A stretch of 64,000 nt of DNA from positions 1 through 64,000 of the forward strand of contig NZ_CANMDU010000012.1 in the NCBI RefSeq assembly GCF_947496775.1, written 5' to 3'. Below, piece after piece: positions 32,195 to 42,241 of the stretch. Position 1 is the stretch's first letter; each line of letters opens with the position of its first letter. The translations under genes and the position numbers were made by a program. The notes below the pieces were generated by a model. It was not told where the DNA came from. It searched no databases and saw only the letters and a program-made list of their open reading frames with translations. Source of the stretch: an uncultured Maribacter sp. (GTDB taxonomy: Bacteria > Bacteroidota > Bacteroidia > Flavobacteriales > Flavobacteriaceae).

Positions 32195-35100
32195 GTGAAG
32201 ATTAAAAAATTCTGGAAACGAATTTTACTAGCATTAATCTTAGTTCCAATGCTATTAATAGGGGGGTTAATGCTATATATTCAGAGTAACCAATCTGAAA
32301 TTATTAAAGGAGAAATTACCAAACTAAATAAAGAACACAAAGGTCTTATTCGTGTTGGCAAAAGTGAATTATCTCTTTTTAGCAATTTTCCGTATGTCTC
32401 TATAAAAATATATGATGTGCAGGTTTTGGAAACAAAAGAAGACAATGCACCTATTATCATAAACGTAAAAGACATATTTGTAGGTTTTAATCTATGGGAT
32501 ATTGTAAAGGGCAATTATGATATTCAGTCTTTAGTTCTAGAAGAAGGCGTTTTTAATATCGTAATTCATGAAAATAACACCACCAATATTCAAAATTCCT
32601 TAGCCAGCACAGAAGAAACGGAAACACCTTCAACTAGTATTCATTTAAAAAAAATTAAATTTAAAAATCTGGATATTCACACATTAGATGAAGCTACCAA
32701 TACCGATGTTGAAAAATTCATTTATACGGGCGTAGGAGGCTTTAGTCAAACAGACAGTATCATCGCAGGGCATATAGATACCGATTTTGAATTAAATGTA
32801 ATAAAAGATGGAGATACCACTTTTATTCATAAAAAGCATTTTGAAATTCATACCGATGTGGCATTTAATGAACACACTGGTATTCTAGACATACAACCAT
32901 CGGGTATTGTCATGGAAAATGGGGATTTTGAACTAGAAGGCTCTATAAACACTAAGAATGATGTAGACCTTGACCTTTCTATAAAAGGAACAAAACCCAA
33001 TTTTGATATGCTTATTGCTTTTGCTCCTACAGATGTAATACCCATATTAGATAAGTACAAAAATGCAGGTGAAATTTATTTTAATGCTACTATTCAAGGC
33101 CCATCTAACAAAGGAAACCGACCTTTTATAAACGCCAACTTTGGAGCAGGAAAAGCCTTTTTGGAGAATACCGAAAAAAGAAAAAAAATAGATAACATGG
33201 GCTTCAACGGCCATTTTACAAATGGTGCTAATAGAAATACCAGTACTATGGAATTTTCTTTAACCAATATGACCGCCTCTTTAGAAAAGGGAGAATTTAA
33301 AGGATCTCTTTTTGTAAAGAATTTTGAATCGCCTGAAATCGACATGCAACTAAACTCGAATTTTAATCTTGATTTTGTTACAGACTTTTTTGACCTACAA
33401 CAAGTACAAGATGCCTCTGGGAAAGTATCTCTAGAAATGAATTTTCATGATATTATAGATATAGATAATCCCGAAAAAGCATTAGAAAAACTCAACCAAG
33501 CTTACTTTGCAGAATTATTGGTAAAAGATTTGAGTCTATCTTCTAAAGAGCTTCCCGCTCCCTTACAGGATTTAAATGTACATTTAGTAATGAATGGCAA
33601 GGAAGCAACATTACATAAGTTTCAACTAGTAATGGGTAATACCGATGTATCTATACGTGGTTTTCTTTCTAATTTACCAGCTATAGTACACCATACCAAC
33701 ATTCCTGTAAAAGCACATTTAGATATAAACTCTAACACCATAGATGTTTCGCAACTAACTGGTTTTTCAAAACAGGATTCTATACAAACTGGTATCGACG
33801 AACAAATAAAAGACTTGAGCTTAGGGCTTTCTTTTAAAACTTCTGCCAAAGATTTTACAGAAACTACCTATTTACCAAAAGGAGAGTTTTTTATAGATAG
33901 TTTATATGCAGACTTAAAGCATTATCCGCATAAACTACATGATTTTCATGCCGATGTATTAATAGATGATAAAGACTTGCAATTGGTAGATTTTACAGGT
34001 TATATAGATGATAGCGATTTTCATTTAAACGGCCTCATACATGATTATGGCTTTTGGATGCAACCAGAGCTTAACGGAGAGGTAGATTTAGATATTAATC
34101 TTACTGCTAAAAAACTAAAACTCGAAGACCTATTTTCTTATAAAGGAGAAAATTACGTTCCCAAAGAGTACCAACATGAAACCTTTAACAATTTGGCATT
34201 GCATTTTGCGTCTAGCATGCATTATAAAGATTCTTCGTTACATTCTATAGATTTGGCTTTGGATAAGCTAGACACCAAAATGAAGTTACACCCACTTCGT
34301 TTTCATGATTTTAAAGGAAATATACATTACGGAGAGGAACATATAGTTATAAAAGATTTTCATGGAGAAATAGGGACTACCAATTTTAATTTTGATTTTA
34401 ACTATTATTTAGGGAAGGATACACAAATAAAGAAAAGAGATAATTATTTAGCACTAAAAGCAAATTATATAGATTTTGATGCCCTTTTTAATTTTGATGC
34501 AAGTTCGCCAAAACAAACAGGAGTTGTTACTTCAAAAACTGAAGATGTAAAAGAGCATGCTGATGCATTTAACGTATATGAGTTGCCATTTACAGATATG
34601 CAATTCAAGGCAGATATTGCTCATTTTATATACCATAGAATAGACTTACAAAATATTAAAGCCAATTTAAGAACTACTCCTAACCATTACCTTTATGTAG
34701 ATACATTAGATATGAATGCCGCAGGAGGAAATATTCAATTAAACGGGTATTTTAATGGTAGTGACCCAAAACATATTTATATGCAACCCAATTTGGTTTT
34801 AAATAATGTGGATTTGGATAAATTGCTGTTTAAGTTTGAAAATTTTGGACAAGACCATCTCATTTCCGATAATTTACAAGGAAAGCTTACTTCTAGAATT
34901 AAAGGTAAAATTAGAGTGTATCCAGATTTGATACCCGACTTAGACCAATCTACTTTAGATATGGATGTACAAGTATTAGACGGAAGATTAAAAAATTACA
35001 ACCCAATGCTAGCACTTTCCGATTATATGGAGGATAAAAACTTGCAAAATATTAGGTTTGATACCTTGCAAAATAGCCTAAATATACAACAAGGAAAAAT

Positions 35101-35398
35101 TACCATTCCCGCTATGACCATTGCTTCTACTCTAGGGCATATGCAACTTTCTGGTACGCATGATAATAATCAAAACATAGACTACGCCATACGTATTCCT
35201 TGGAAAACCGTAAAAAAAGCGGCTTGGCAAAAACTGTTTGGAGGAAAGAAAGATAGTATTAGCAATGCCCAACAAGAAGATGAAATTGTAAAAGTAGATG
35301 CTAACCAAAAAACAAAATACCTTAATTTAAAAATTAAAGGAACTATAGACGACTACAAAGTGTCTTTAGGGAAGAAAAAAGAGAAATATCCTAAATAA
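32195..35398 (+). CDS. AsmA family protein, GTG start
   Basis: A 1067-residue protein with one N-terminal membrane span (LLALILVPMLLIGGLMLYIQ) and a long periplasmic part made of repeated beta-strand and amphipathic segments, ending in an AsmA-like C-terminal domain (LDMDVQVLDGRLKNYNPM and IRIPWKTVKKAAWQKLFGG). AsmA/TamB relatives form hydrophobic grooves that carry phospholipids or assist outer-membrane assembly. The first codon is GTG (32195); no better ATG lies nearby. It is transcribed against both flanking aconitase genes. Confidence 0.88.
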   Translation: MKIKKFWKRILLALILVPMLLIGGLMLYIQSNQSEIIKGEITKLNKEHKGLIRVGKSELSLFSNFPYVSIKIYDVQVLETKEDNAPIIINVKDIFVGFNLWDIVKGNYDIQSLVLEEGVFNIVIHENNTTNIQNSLASTEETETPSTSIHLKKIKFKNLDIHTLDEATNTDVEKFIYTGVGGFSQTDSIIAGHIDTDFELNVIKDGDTTFIHKKHFEIHTDVAFNEHTGILDIQPSGIVMENGDFELEGSINTKNDVDLDLSIKGTKPNFDMLIAFAPTDVIPILDKYKNAGEIYFNATIQGPSNKGNRPFINANFGAGKAFLENTEKRKKIDNMGFNGHFTNGANRNTSTMEFSLTNMTASLEKGEFKGSLFVKNFESPEIDMQLNSNFNLDFVTDFFDLQQVQDASGKVSLEMNFHDIIDIDNPEKALEKLNQAYFAELLVKDLSLSSKELPAPLQDLNVHLVMNGKEATLHKFQLVMGNTDVSIRGFLSNLPAIVHHTNIPVKAHLDINSNTIDVSQLTGFSKQDSIQTGIDEQIKDLSLGLSFKTSAKDFTETTYLPKGEFFIDSLYADLKHYPHKLHDFHADVLIDDKDLQLVDFTGYIDDSDFHLNGLIHDYGFWMQPELNGEVDLDINLTAKKLKLEDLFSYKGENYVPKEYQHETFNNLALHFASSMHYKDSSLHSIDLALDKLDTKMKLHPLRFHDFKGNIHYGEEHIVIKDFHGEIGTTNFNFDFNYYLGKDTQIKKRDNYLALKANYIDFDALFNFDASSPKQTGVVTSKTEDVKEHADAFNVYELPFTDMQFKADIAHFIYHRIDLQNIKANLRTTPNHYLYVDTLDMNAAGGNIQLNGYFNGSDPKHIYMQPNLVLNNVDLDKLLFKFENFGQDHLISDNLQGKLTSRIKGKIRVYPDLIPDLDQSTLDMDVQVLDGRLKNYNPMLALSDYMEDKNLQNIRFDTLQNSLNIQQGKITIPAMTIASTLGHMQLSGTHDNNQNIDYAIRIPWKTVKKAAWQKLFGGKKDSISNAQQEDEIVKVDANQKTKYLNLKIKGTIDDYKVSLGKKKEKYPK

Positions 35399-35433
35399 AA
35401 GGCAGGATGGCAAGTACAAAATTCATGGAACAA

Positions 35434-35464
35434 AAAAGTCCGAGCTTAAAAACTCGGACTTTTT
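35434..35464. terminator. Bidirectional terminator between the AsmA-like gene and acnB
   Basis: AAAAGTCCGAG (35434-35444) and CTCGGACTTTT (35453-35463) form an 11-bp stem with A and T runs on either side, suitable for both convergent genes. Confidence 0.85.
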
Positions 35465-35489
35465 AAAATATTATAATCGTAACCTAAAA

Positions 35490-38267
35490 CTAGCTTACTA
35501 ATTGCTTTTGAGAAGGTTTAAACTTAGTAAGCTCAATACCTTCTACGGCAGCTTCATACTCTTCCATAGTAGGTGTTCTTCCTAAAATAGTAGATAAAAC
35601 CACTACTGGCGTGGAGGATAATAAAGATTCTCCTTTTTTACCATCTGTATCTCTAACCACTCTTCCTTGGAATAAACGTGTAGAGGTTGCCATTACTGTG
35701 TCTCCTGGCTCAGCCTTTTCTTGGTTACCCATGCAAAGGTTACAACCTGGACGCTCTAAATACAACATATTTTCATATTTAGTACGTGCTAAACCTTTTG
35801 GTGCATCATCATCGAATACAAAACCTGAGTATTTCTCTAATATTTCCCAATCGCCTTCTTCTTTTAACTCATCTACAATGTTATAGGTTGGTGGTGCAAC
35901 TACTAAAGGCGCATTAAACTCCACTTTTCCTTGTTGTGCCTCTACATTCTTTAGCATTTGCGCTAAAATCTTCATATCCCCTTTATGTATCATACAAGAC
36001 CCAACAAATCCTAAATCTACTTTCTTAGTACCTCCGTAGAAAGATAATGGTTGAATGTTATCGTGTGTATAACGCTTAGATACATCTTCGTTATTTACAT
36101 CTGGATCCGCAATCATTGGCTCCACAATCTTATCTAAGTCAATCACCACTTCTGCATGGTACTGCGCATCTGCATCTGGCTTTAAAGCTGGTCTTTCTCC
36201 TGACTTTAATTCTGCAATACGCTTGTTTGCTTTATCTACTAAGCCTTGTAATACCTTCTTATCGTTATCCATACCCTTATCTAGCATAATTTGGATACGA
36301 TCTCTAGAAATTGCTAAGGACTCTGCTAATGTAGCATCTTCAGAAATACAGATAGATGCTTTAGCTTTCATCTCTGCCGTCCAATCTGTAAATGTAAAGG
36401 CCTCATCCGAAGTTAAGGTACCAATATGCACCTCAATGATTCTTCCTTGGAATACATTCTCTCCGCCAAACTGATTTAACATCTGCTCTTGCGTAGCATG
36501 TACCACATCACGGAAATCCATGTACGGTTTCATATTTCCTTTAAAGGTTACTTTTACAGACTGCGGAATTGGCATAGTAGCCTCTCCTGTTGCTAAAGCT
36601 AAAGCAACGGTTCCAGAATCTGCCCCAAAAGCAACACCCTTTGCCATACGTGTATGCGAATCTCCACCAATAATAACATCCCAATCATCTACAGCGATAT
36701 CATTTAATACTTTATGGATAACATCGGTCATTGGAAAGTATTTCCCCTTAGGATCACGTCCTGTAATTAATCCAAAATCATTCATAAATGACATTAATCT
36801 TGGAATATTAGCTTTAGACTTATCATCCCAAACTGAAGCAGTATGACAACCCGATTGGTATCCTGCATCTACAATTGGAGAAATAATAGTTGCTGCCATC
36901 ATCTCTAACTCTTGAGAGGTCATTAATCCTGTAGTATCCTGAGAACCTACAATATTAACTTCTACTCTAACATTAGATCCAGCATGCAATGTTTTTCCTG
37001 GTGTGGTTCCTACTGCATTTTTGTTGAATATTTTTTCAACGGCAGTTAACCCTTGCCCTTCTATAGAAACTTCTTTTGCCGCAGCGTATACTTGAGGAAC
37101 ATCTATTCCTAAAGCTTTACACGCAAAAGTTTGTAATTTTTTACCAAAAACAACAGCATAAGACCCTCCAGCTTTAATAAACTCCATTTTTGGAGGTGTT
37201 AATGCTGCAGAAATATCCTTAACGGCTTTACCGTCTTTATATAGTTTTTTCTCTTTTGTATTTATCGTAAGTACCGTACCTGTATCTACTGTATATACTT
37301 GTTCTAAAACTGGTTCTCCGTCTGCATCATAAACGGTTTTACCATTTTCATCTTTTTTAGTAACCCAGTTTTTAAGATCAATACCAATACCACCAGTTAC
37401 CCCAACTGTGGTTAAGAAAATTGGAGCAATGCCATTTGTTCCTGCAATTACAGGTGCAAAATTAATAAATGGCACGTATTTGCTAAAAGGTACCCCTGTC
37501 CATAAAGCAACATTATTAACTCCTGACATTCTTGAAGACCCCACTCCCATGGTTCCTTTTTCCGCGATTAACATTACGCGCTTATCCGGGTGCTGTTCTT
37601 TTAAAGCCAACACTTCTTGTTGCATTTCTTTATTATGCTCAAACATACACTGACCATGCAATTCTCTATCTGATCTTGAGTGCGCATCTGCTCCAGGCGA
37701 TAATAAATCTGTTGAAATATCTCCAACACCAGCAATATACGTTACGATTTCTATCTCTTCTTCTACTTCTGGAAGTTTTGTAAAGAATTCTGCTTCCGCA
37801 TAACTTTCTATAATTTCTTTTGCAATAGCACTTCCTGCTTTCATAGCGTCCTCTAAACGGTCCGTATCTGCTTCATATAAGAAAACCTGAGTTTTTAAAA
37901 CCTCAGCTGCTTGTTTTGCTATAGATGCATCTTCACCTAAAGCCAAATCTAGCAACACTTCAACGGAGGGTCCTCCCTTCATATGAGACAATTGTTCTAA
38001 AGCAAAAGAAGGTGTAATTTCTTTAACTTCTGACTCCCCTAAAATGATTTCCTTTAAAAATTTAGCTTTTACACTAGCAGCACTAGTAGTTCCAGGCAGA
38101 ACATTATAGATGAAAAAATTAAGAGAATCTTCCCTATATTCATTATTTACATCTTTAATTTGCTCAATAATTTCACTAAGTAATTCTGCTCCATCAATTG
38201 GTTGTGGATGAAGTCCCTGACCTTTTCGCTCTTCTATCTGTTTAAGGTAATCTTTATAAATGCTCAT
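35490..38267 (-). CDS. acnB: Aconitate hydratase B
   Basis: Bifunctional aconitase/2-methylisocitrate dehydratase, 925 residues. The order is typical of AcnB: an N-terminal HEAT-like helical domain (MSIYKDYLKQIEERKGQGL), the swivelling domain 4 moved to the N-terminal half (VMLIAEKGTMGVGSSRMSG), then the cluster domains with IGGDSHTRMAKGV, DLGFVGSCMIHKGDM and RPGCNLCMGNQEKAEPGD carrying the iron-sulfur cysteines. A -7-like TAATTTTG lies upstream (38307-38314, minus strand). In enterobacteria AcnB is the main TCA enzyme and loses its cluster when iron is low. Confidence 0.96.
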   Translation of the reverse strand: MSIYKDYLKQIEERKGQGLHPQPIDGAELLSEIIEQIKDVNNEYREDSLNFFIYNVLPGTTSAASVKAKFLKEIILGESEVKEITPSFALEQLSHMKGGPSVEVLLDLALGEDASIAKQAAEVLKTQVFLYEADTDRLEDAMKAGSAIAKEIIESYAEAEFFTKLPEVEEEIEIVTYIAGVGDISTDLLSPGADAHSRSDRELHGQCMFEHNKEMQQEVLALKEQHPDKRVMLIAEKGTMGVGSSRMSGVNNVALWTGVPFSKYVPFINFAPVIAGTNGIAPIFLTTVGVTGGIGIDLKNWVTKKDENGKTVYDADGEPVLEQVYTVDTGTVLTINTKEKKLYKDGKAVKDISAALTPPKMEFIKAGGSYAVVFGKKLQTFACKALGIDVPQVYAAAKEVSIEGQGLTAVEKIFNKNAVGTTPGKTLHAGSNVRVEVNIVGSQDTTGLMTSQELEMMAATIISPIVDAGYQSGCHTASVWDDKSKANIPRLMSFMNDFGLITGRDPKGKYFPMTDVIHKVLNDIAVDDWDVIIGGDSHTRMAKGVAFGADSGTVALALATGEATMPIPQSVKVTFKGNMKPYMDFRDVVHATQEQMLNQFGGENVFQGRIIEVHIGTLTSDEAFTFTDWTAEMKAKASICISEDATLAESLAISRDRIQIMLDKGMDNDKKVLQGLVDKANKRIAELKSGERPALKPDADAQYHAEVVIDLDKIVEPMIADPDVNNEDVSKRYTHDNIQPLSFYGGTKKVDLGFVGSCMIHKGDMKILAQMLKNVEAQQGKVEFNAPLVVAPPTYNIVDELKEEGDWEILEKYSGFVFDDDAPKGLARTKYENMLYLERPGCNLCMGNQEKAEPGDTVMATSTRLFQGRVVRDTDGKKGESLLSSTPVVVLSTILGRTPTMEEYEAAVEGIELTKFKPSQKQLVS

Positions 38268-38468
38268 ATAATAGAATATCTAGTTTTTTAAGTTATTGCA
38301 ATCTCACAAAATTACTAAAATCTACAAGCTTTATGAAAGAAATTCATTGTCTTAACCTATATTTTAAGGAAATAGCTAAATAACTCGCAAGAAAAAGAGA
38401 TTCCCAAAATTTTTAGGTCAAATTTTAACAATAATGCAAGCGAAAACGTTTGACCCAAAGCAATGAAA

Positions 38469-39422
38469 CTACCATAATTGCTTAATAATGTCTTCTTCAG
38501 AGATACTTTCGGCCTCAGCCTTGTAATTCTTAATAATTCTATGCCTTAATATTCCAAGAGAAACCGCTTTTACATCTTCAATATCTGGAGAAAATTTACC
38601 ACTAATTGCTGCATGCGCTTTTGCAGCCAAAACAAGGTTTTGAGATGCCCTAGGGCCTGCTCCCCAATCTAAATACTGACGAACATAATCGGATGCTCCT
38701 TCTATATTAGGTCTTGTACTACTAGCCAATTTCACTGCATATTCCACCACATTATCTGGAACAGGAATCCTTCTAATTAAATGCTGTACAGCAACAATTT
38801 CTTCCGCATTAAATAATGCATTAACCTTTACAATATTATCCGAAGTTGTATTTTTCACCACCTCAATTTCCTCTGCTATAGATGGATATTTTAATTCTAT
38901 AGCGAACATAAAACGATCTAACTGTGCTTCTGGTAATGGATACGTACCTTCTTGTTCTATTGGGTTTTGCGTTGCTAGCACAAAATAAGGTAAATCTAAC
39001 TTATGCTGCACACCAGCAATAGTAACTGCCCTTTCTTGCATAGCCTCTAACAAGGCTGCTTGTGTTTTTGGAGGCGTCCTATTTATTTCATCTGCCAAAA
39101 TAATATTAGAAAAAATGGGGCCTTTAATAAATTTAAAATTCCTGTTCTGATCTAAAACCTCACTCCCTAATATATCGCTTGGCATTAAATCTGGTGTAAA
39201 CTGAATTCTCTTAAAGTTTAAACCTAATGTTTGCGCTATCGTATTAACCATTAAGGTTTTTGCTAAACCAGGAACACCTATTAATAAAGAATGCCCGCCT
39301 GTGTATATAGAAAGTAGTATTTGGTCAATGACTTCTTCTTGCCCAATTATAATTTTACCAATCTCTTTCTTTAAGGATTTATGCTTATTTACAAGGTTTT
39401 GAACCGCAGTAACATCTGACAT
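38469..39422 (-). CDS. MoxR-family AAA+ ATPase
   Basis: A 317-residue chaperone-like ATPase. Walker A is GVPGLAKTLMVNTI, Walker B is ILADEINRTPPKTQAALLEAMQE, sensor 1 is ATQNPIEQEGTYPLPEAQLDRF; the C-terminal lid has DWGAGPRASQNLVLAAKAHA. MoxR proteins usually help insert cofactors or mature surface complexes together with VWA-domain proteins. Here the upstream partners are two SurA-like proteins, with only 4 nt separating this gene from the nearer one. The arrangement suggests a role in envelope protein maturation. Confidence 0.93.
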   Translation of the reverse strand: MSDVTAVQNLVNKHKSLKKEIGKIIIGQEEVIDQILLSIYTGGHSLLIGVPGLAKTLMVNTIAQTLGLNFKRIQFTPDLMPSDILGSEVLDQNRNFKFIKGPIFSNIILADEINRTPPKTQAALLEAMQERAVTIAGVQHKLDLPYFVLATQNPIEQEGTYPLPEAQLDRFMFAIELKYPSIAEEIEVVKNTTSDNIVKVNALFNAEEIVAVQHLIRRIPVPDNVVEYAVKLASSTRPNIEGASDYVRQYLDWGAGPRASQNLVLAAKAHAAISGKFSPDIEDVKAVSLGILRHRIIKNYKAEAESISEEDIIKQLW

Positions 39423-39426
39423 GTAA

Positions 39427-40884
39427 TTATTCTTTTACCCATTTATTAGAAAAATCACAATCTTTCTTAGAGTCATTAACACTAATATAAGTATCTTTTA
39501 TGTGCTCTGCCATCCATTCTTTTATTTCGCCAAATTGTTTCTCCGTAAGAGCAAGTTTTTGAATTTTAATATAATCCTTAGCAAAATCAGCTACATGCTC
39601 ATCATACCTATTCGTCACTTTTAATAGTTTGTATTTTGGAGGACCACCCCTCGGGTCTTCTTCTATAACTGGATGAGAAATCTCATTATCTTTTAAATTA
39701 CGTACCTGATTATATAATGATGGATCCATTTTAGTTAACTCAAAACGGGAATCAAAATTTGTTGGATTCCTTAGCAAACCACCATCAAATTTTGTTTCTT
39801 TTTCATCTGAGAAATTAAGTGCTGCCTGTGCAAAAGTAAAATCTCCTTTATTTATTTTAGCCCTAATACTATCTAATTCTTTCTTCGCCTCTGCTATTGC
39901 GTCATCCGATATTTCTGGTTGAATTAGAATATGTCTTAAATCTAATTCTTGCCCTCGAATTTTTTCGATAAATATGATATGATACCCAAACTGCGTTTCA
40001 AAAGGCTCTGAAATCTCTCCCTCTTGCAAACTAAAAGCTACATCTTTAAAAGTTTTATCAAAACCTGTTTCTTTTGTAATACTGTAAAAGCCTCCTTTAG
40101 ATTTAGATCCAGGGTCCTGAGAGTACAAAATCGCTTTTACACTAAAACTAGCATCATTATCATCTACATCTGCTTTTATACCATTTAATTTATCTATAAC
40201 CTTTTGTATTTCTTTCTGCGATGGTTTTGGTGATTTTACTATTTGCGCAATTTCCATTTCTGCTCCAAACACCGGTCTTTCGTCTTTGGGTATCTTATTA
40301 TAAAACTGACGGACTTCTTCTGGAGTTATTTCTATTTCAGAAACAATACTGTTTTGCATTTTCTCAGAAAGCATACGCAGCTTATTAATCTTATATAACT
40401 CTTCCCTAAAAGCTACTTCACTTTCTTTTTTATAATATTTTAAAACCTTTTCCATAGATCCAATCTGTTGCACTAAGGATTGTAATTGCCTATCTCCTGT
40501 GGCATTAACCTCATCATCAGAAACCAAGATACTATCCTGGACGGCTTGGTGTGCATACAAACGATCTTCCATTAATTTTCCAAGAAGACTACATCTTGTA
40601 ATATCCTCCGTGGAAGCCCCTTGACTCTTTAAATCTATCAAAGTTTTTTCAATATCCGACTCTAGGATTACATAATCCCCTACAACAGCAGAAATACCAT
40701 CTAATTTTACTTTTTTAAAATTAGAGACAGAATCTTTTTCCTCGACTATCTTAGTCTCTTCTACTATTAGTTCTTGTGGTTCTACCTGTGTATCTGGAAT
40801 TTCTTGAGGCGTTTCTTGTGCATTAATCGTATAAGAAAACACACATAAAACTAATAACAATACTAATTTATTCTTCTGGAACAT
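39427..40884 (-). CDS. SurA-like periplasmic peptidyl-prolyl isomerase
   Basis: Exported chaperone with a signal peptide (MFQKNKLVLLLVLCVFSYTINAQ) and about 485 residues. The N-terminal SurA domain holds ISAVVGDYVILESDIEKTL; two parvulin-type rotamase domains follow: AEMEIAQIVKSPK to QFGYHIIFIEKI and LRHILIQPEISDD to the C-terminal part. SurA escorts outer-membrane proteins to the BAM complex. The start at 40884 overlaps the upstream lipoprotein gene by 17 nt; an earlier in-frame ATG (40917) would place a basic stretch before the signal. Confidence 0.9.
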   Translation of the reverse strand: MFQKNKLVLLLVLCVFSYTINAQETPQEIPDTQVEPQELIVEETKIVEEKDSVSNFKKVKLDGISAVVGDYVILESDIEKTLIDLKSQGASTEDITRCSLLGKLMEDRLYAHQAVQDSILVSDDEVNATGDRQLQSLVQQIGSMEKVLKYYKKESEVAFREELYKINKLRMLSEKMQNSIVSEIEITPEEVRQFYNKIPKDERPVFGAEMEIAQIVKSPKPSQKEIQKVIDKLNGIKADVDDNDASFSVKAILYSQDPGSKSKGGFYSITKETGFDKTFKDVAFSLQEGEISEPFETQFGYHIIFIEKIRGQELDLRHILIQPEISDDAIAEAKKELDSIRAKINKGDFTFAQAALNFSDEKETKFDGGLLRNPTNFDSRFELTKMDPSLYNQVRNLKDNEISHPVIEEDPRGGPPKYKLLKVTNRYDEHVADFAKDYIKIQKLALTEKQFGEIKEWMAEHIKDTYISVNDSKKDCDFSNKWVKE

Positions 40885-41761
40885 AAACTTCAAATTCTTT
40901 TTCTTTAATAGCTTCATCTATTATCTCTGCTTCTAACTTTCTAACGTAATCAAGTTTTCTTCGACTAAGCAATACTTGTCTTATACTAGGCTTAATAAAT
41001 GAAAGAGGTGCAATTGTATTTTCTTCTTTTACCTCCACAATTTTCCCCAAATATACCCCTAATGAATCCTTCAATTCAAAAAATTGTGATTTTTTTAAGT
41101 ATCTATCCTGATTTTCAATTGTTAATGGAGGAATCTCTTCAATAACTCTAGAAGCAGAAACCCAAATAGAATCATTAAAATTTAACTTTCGAAATTGTAC
41201 CGAAATAGAATCTAAAAATTTAATGTCGTCATTTTTAAAATTCTTTAACCTTTTAACAACTTCATTTTTATTTAAAAACTGATTTGGAATTTCTACAAAA
41301 CGCAGCCTTAAAATCCTTTCTTTTAATTTAAAATTATCCTTCTCTCGTTCATAAAAAGACCGTAATTGCGCATCTGTTACAATAGAATCGCTCCCTTGTT
41401 GCACTAATGCCTCTTTATATGCCCTAGTATACAAATCTGTTCTATAATTAGCCACAAGAGTATCAAACTGAGCAAGTTTTTCTTCAGACAAATTAATTTT
41501 TGCTTTAGACAGCAGCAATTGTTTAGATGCCCAGTTATTTATATAATTAGTAATTATTGCTGCGCTGTCCGAAGATGATATTCCCTTTGTTAGAAAAGGA
41601 GCAACAGCTTCCATGTACAAATAGGATTGCCCTACTCTAGCCAAAGGTTTCTCATCTACTTCTTTTTTGAGATAGGACCCACAAGAAATAAAGACCAACA
41701 GAAATATGACTAATAAGCATAAACTACTTATTAATCTCGATTTTTTCTTTAATACAAACAT
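40868..41761 (-). CDS. SurA/PrsA-like lipoprotein
   Basis: A 297-residue protein from the start MFVLKKKSRLISSLCLL, with a lipobox at VFISCGSY. The region after it (KPLARVGQSYLYMEAVAPFL) resembles the N-terminal part of SurA/PrsA chaperones; no clear parvulin domain is present. A longer frame from 41830 has an unlikely N-terminus. A full promoter (TTG-N19-TATTTTTG, 41766-41795) ends only 5 nt upstream of this ATG, so the mRNA may have almost no leader. First gene of a three-gene operon with the isomerase and MoxR. Confidence 0.8.
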   Translation of the reverse strand: MFVLKKKSRLISSLCLLVIFLLVFISCGSYLKKEVDEKPLARVGQSYLYMEAVAPFLTKGISSSDSAAIITNYINNWASKQLLLSKAKINLSEEKLAQFDTLVANYRTDLYTRAYKEALVQQGSDSIVTDAQLRSFYEREKDNFKLKERILRLRFVEIPNQFLNKNEVVKRLKNFKNDDIKFLDSISVQFRKLNFNDSIWVSASRVIEEIPPLTIENQDRYLKKSQFFELKDSLGVYLGKIVEVKEENTIAPLSFIKPSIRQVLLSRRKLDYVRKLEAEIIDEAIKEKEFEVYVPEE

Positions 41762-41765
41762 GCCG

Positions 41766-41795
41766 CAAAAATAGCAATAAGATAATGTCATGCAA
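41766..41795 (-). promoter_or_regulatory. Promoter of the SurA-like/MoxR operon
   Basis: Minus-strand TTG (41793-41795), a 19-nt spacer and TATTTTTG (41766-41773) match the consensus exactly. Transcription is expected at or within a few bases of the ATG at 41761. Confidence 0.65.
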
Positions 41796-41913
41796 GAATT
41801 AACAGCTTTCCTTAACAGAATTTTGGGCATCTCTTAAGAATTATTACATTAGACCATATTATAAGATTCATTTATCTAAAAAAAAGAAGACTATACGTAA
41901 TTAGTACTATAAA

Positions 41914-42156
41914 ATGAGCGATAGAAAAATAAAATTGATTTGGGATTTTAGAGGACCCGCAGCGCAAAAAACTGCAGAGCACCATGAAATACACTTAAAA
42001 GAATATATTCAAATAGAAAAGCTAACACAAAAAATTACTGGTTTTACACAAATAAACGAAATGCATAGTATTGCATTCATGGTCACCGAAGAGGCTAATA
42101 TGATAGCGGTAAGAGATGCTTTAAAACCTCATAGAGGAGAAGTTTATTCGGATTAA
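41914..42156 (+). CDS. Small conserved flavobacterial protein
   Basis: An 80-residue soluble protein beginning MSDRKIKLIWDFRGPAAQKTAEHHEIHLKE. I recognise no domain. It contains several histidines (AEHHEIH, HRGE) and a mixed alpha/beta composition. It lies 86 nt upstream of rluF on the same strand. The start is the only ATG near the beginning of the frame. Function unknown. Confidence 0.7.
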   Translation: MSDRKIKLIWDFRGPAAQKTAEHHEIHLKEYIQIEKLTQKITGFTQINEMHSIAFMVTEEANMIAVRDALKPHRGEVYSD

Positions 42157-42241
42157 AGAAAACACATATTATAAAACAAATTTGTATAAGATTCCGATAT
42201 TTGCATTCAAATTATATTTACATGTTTAATAGTAACCCCTC

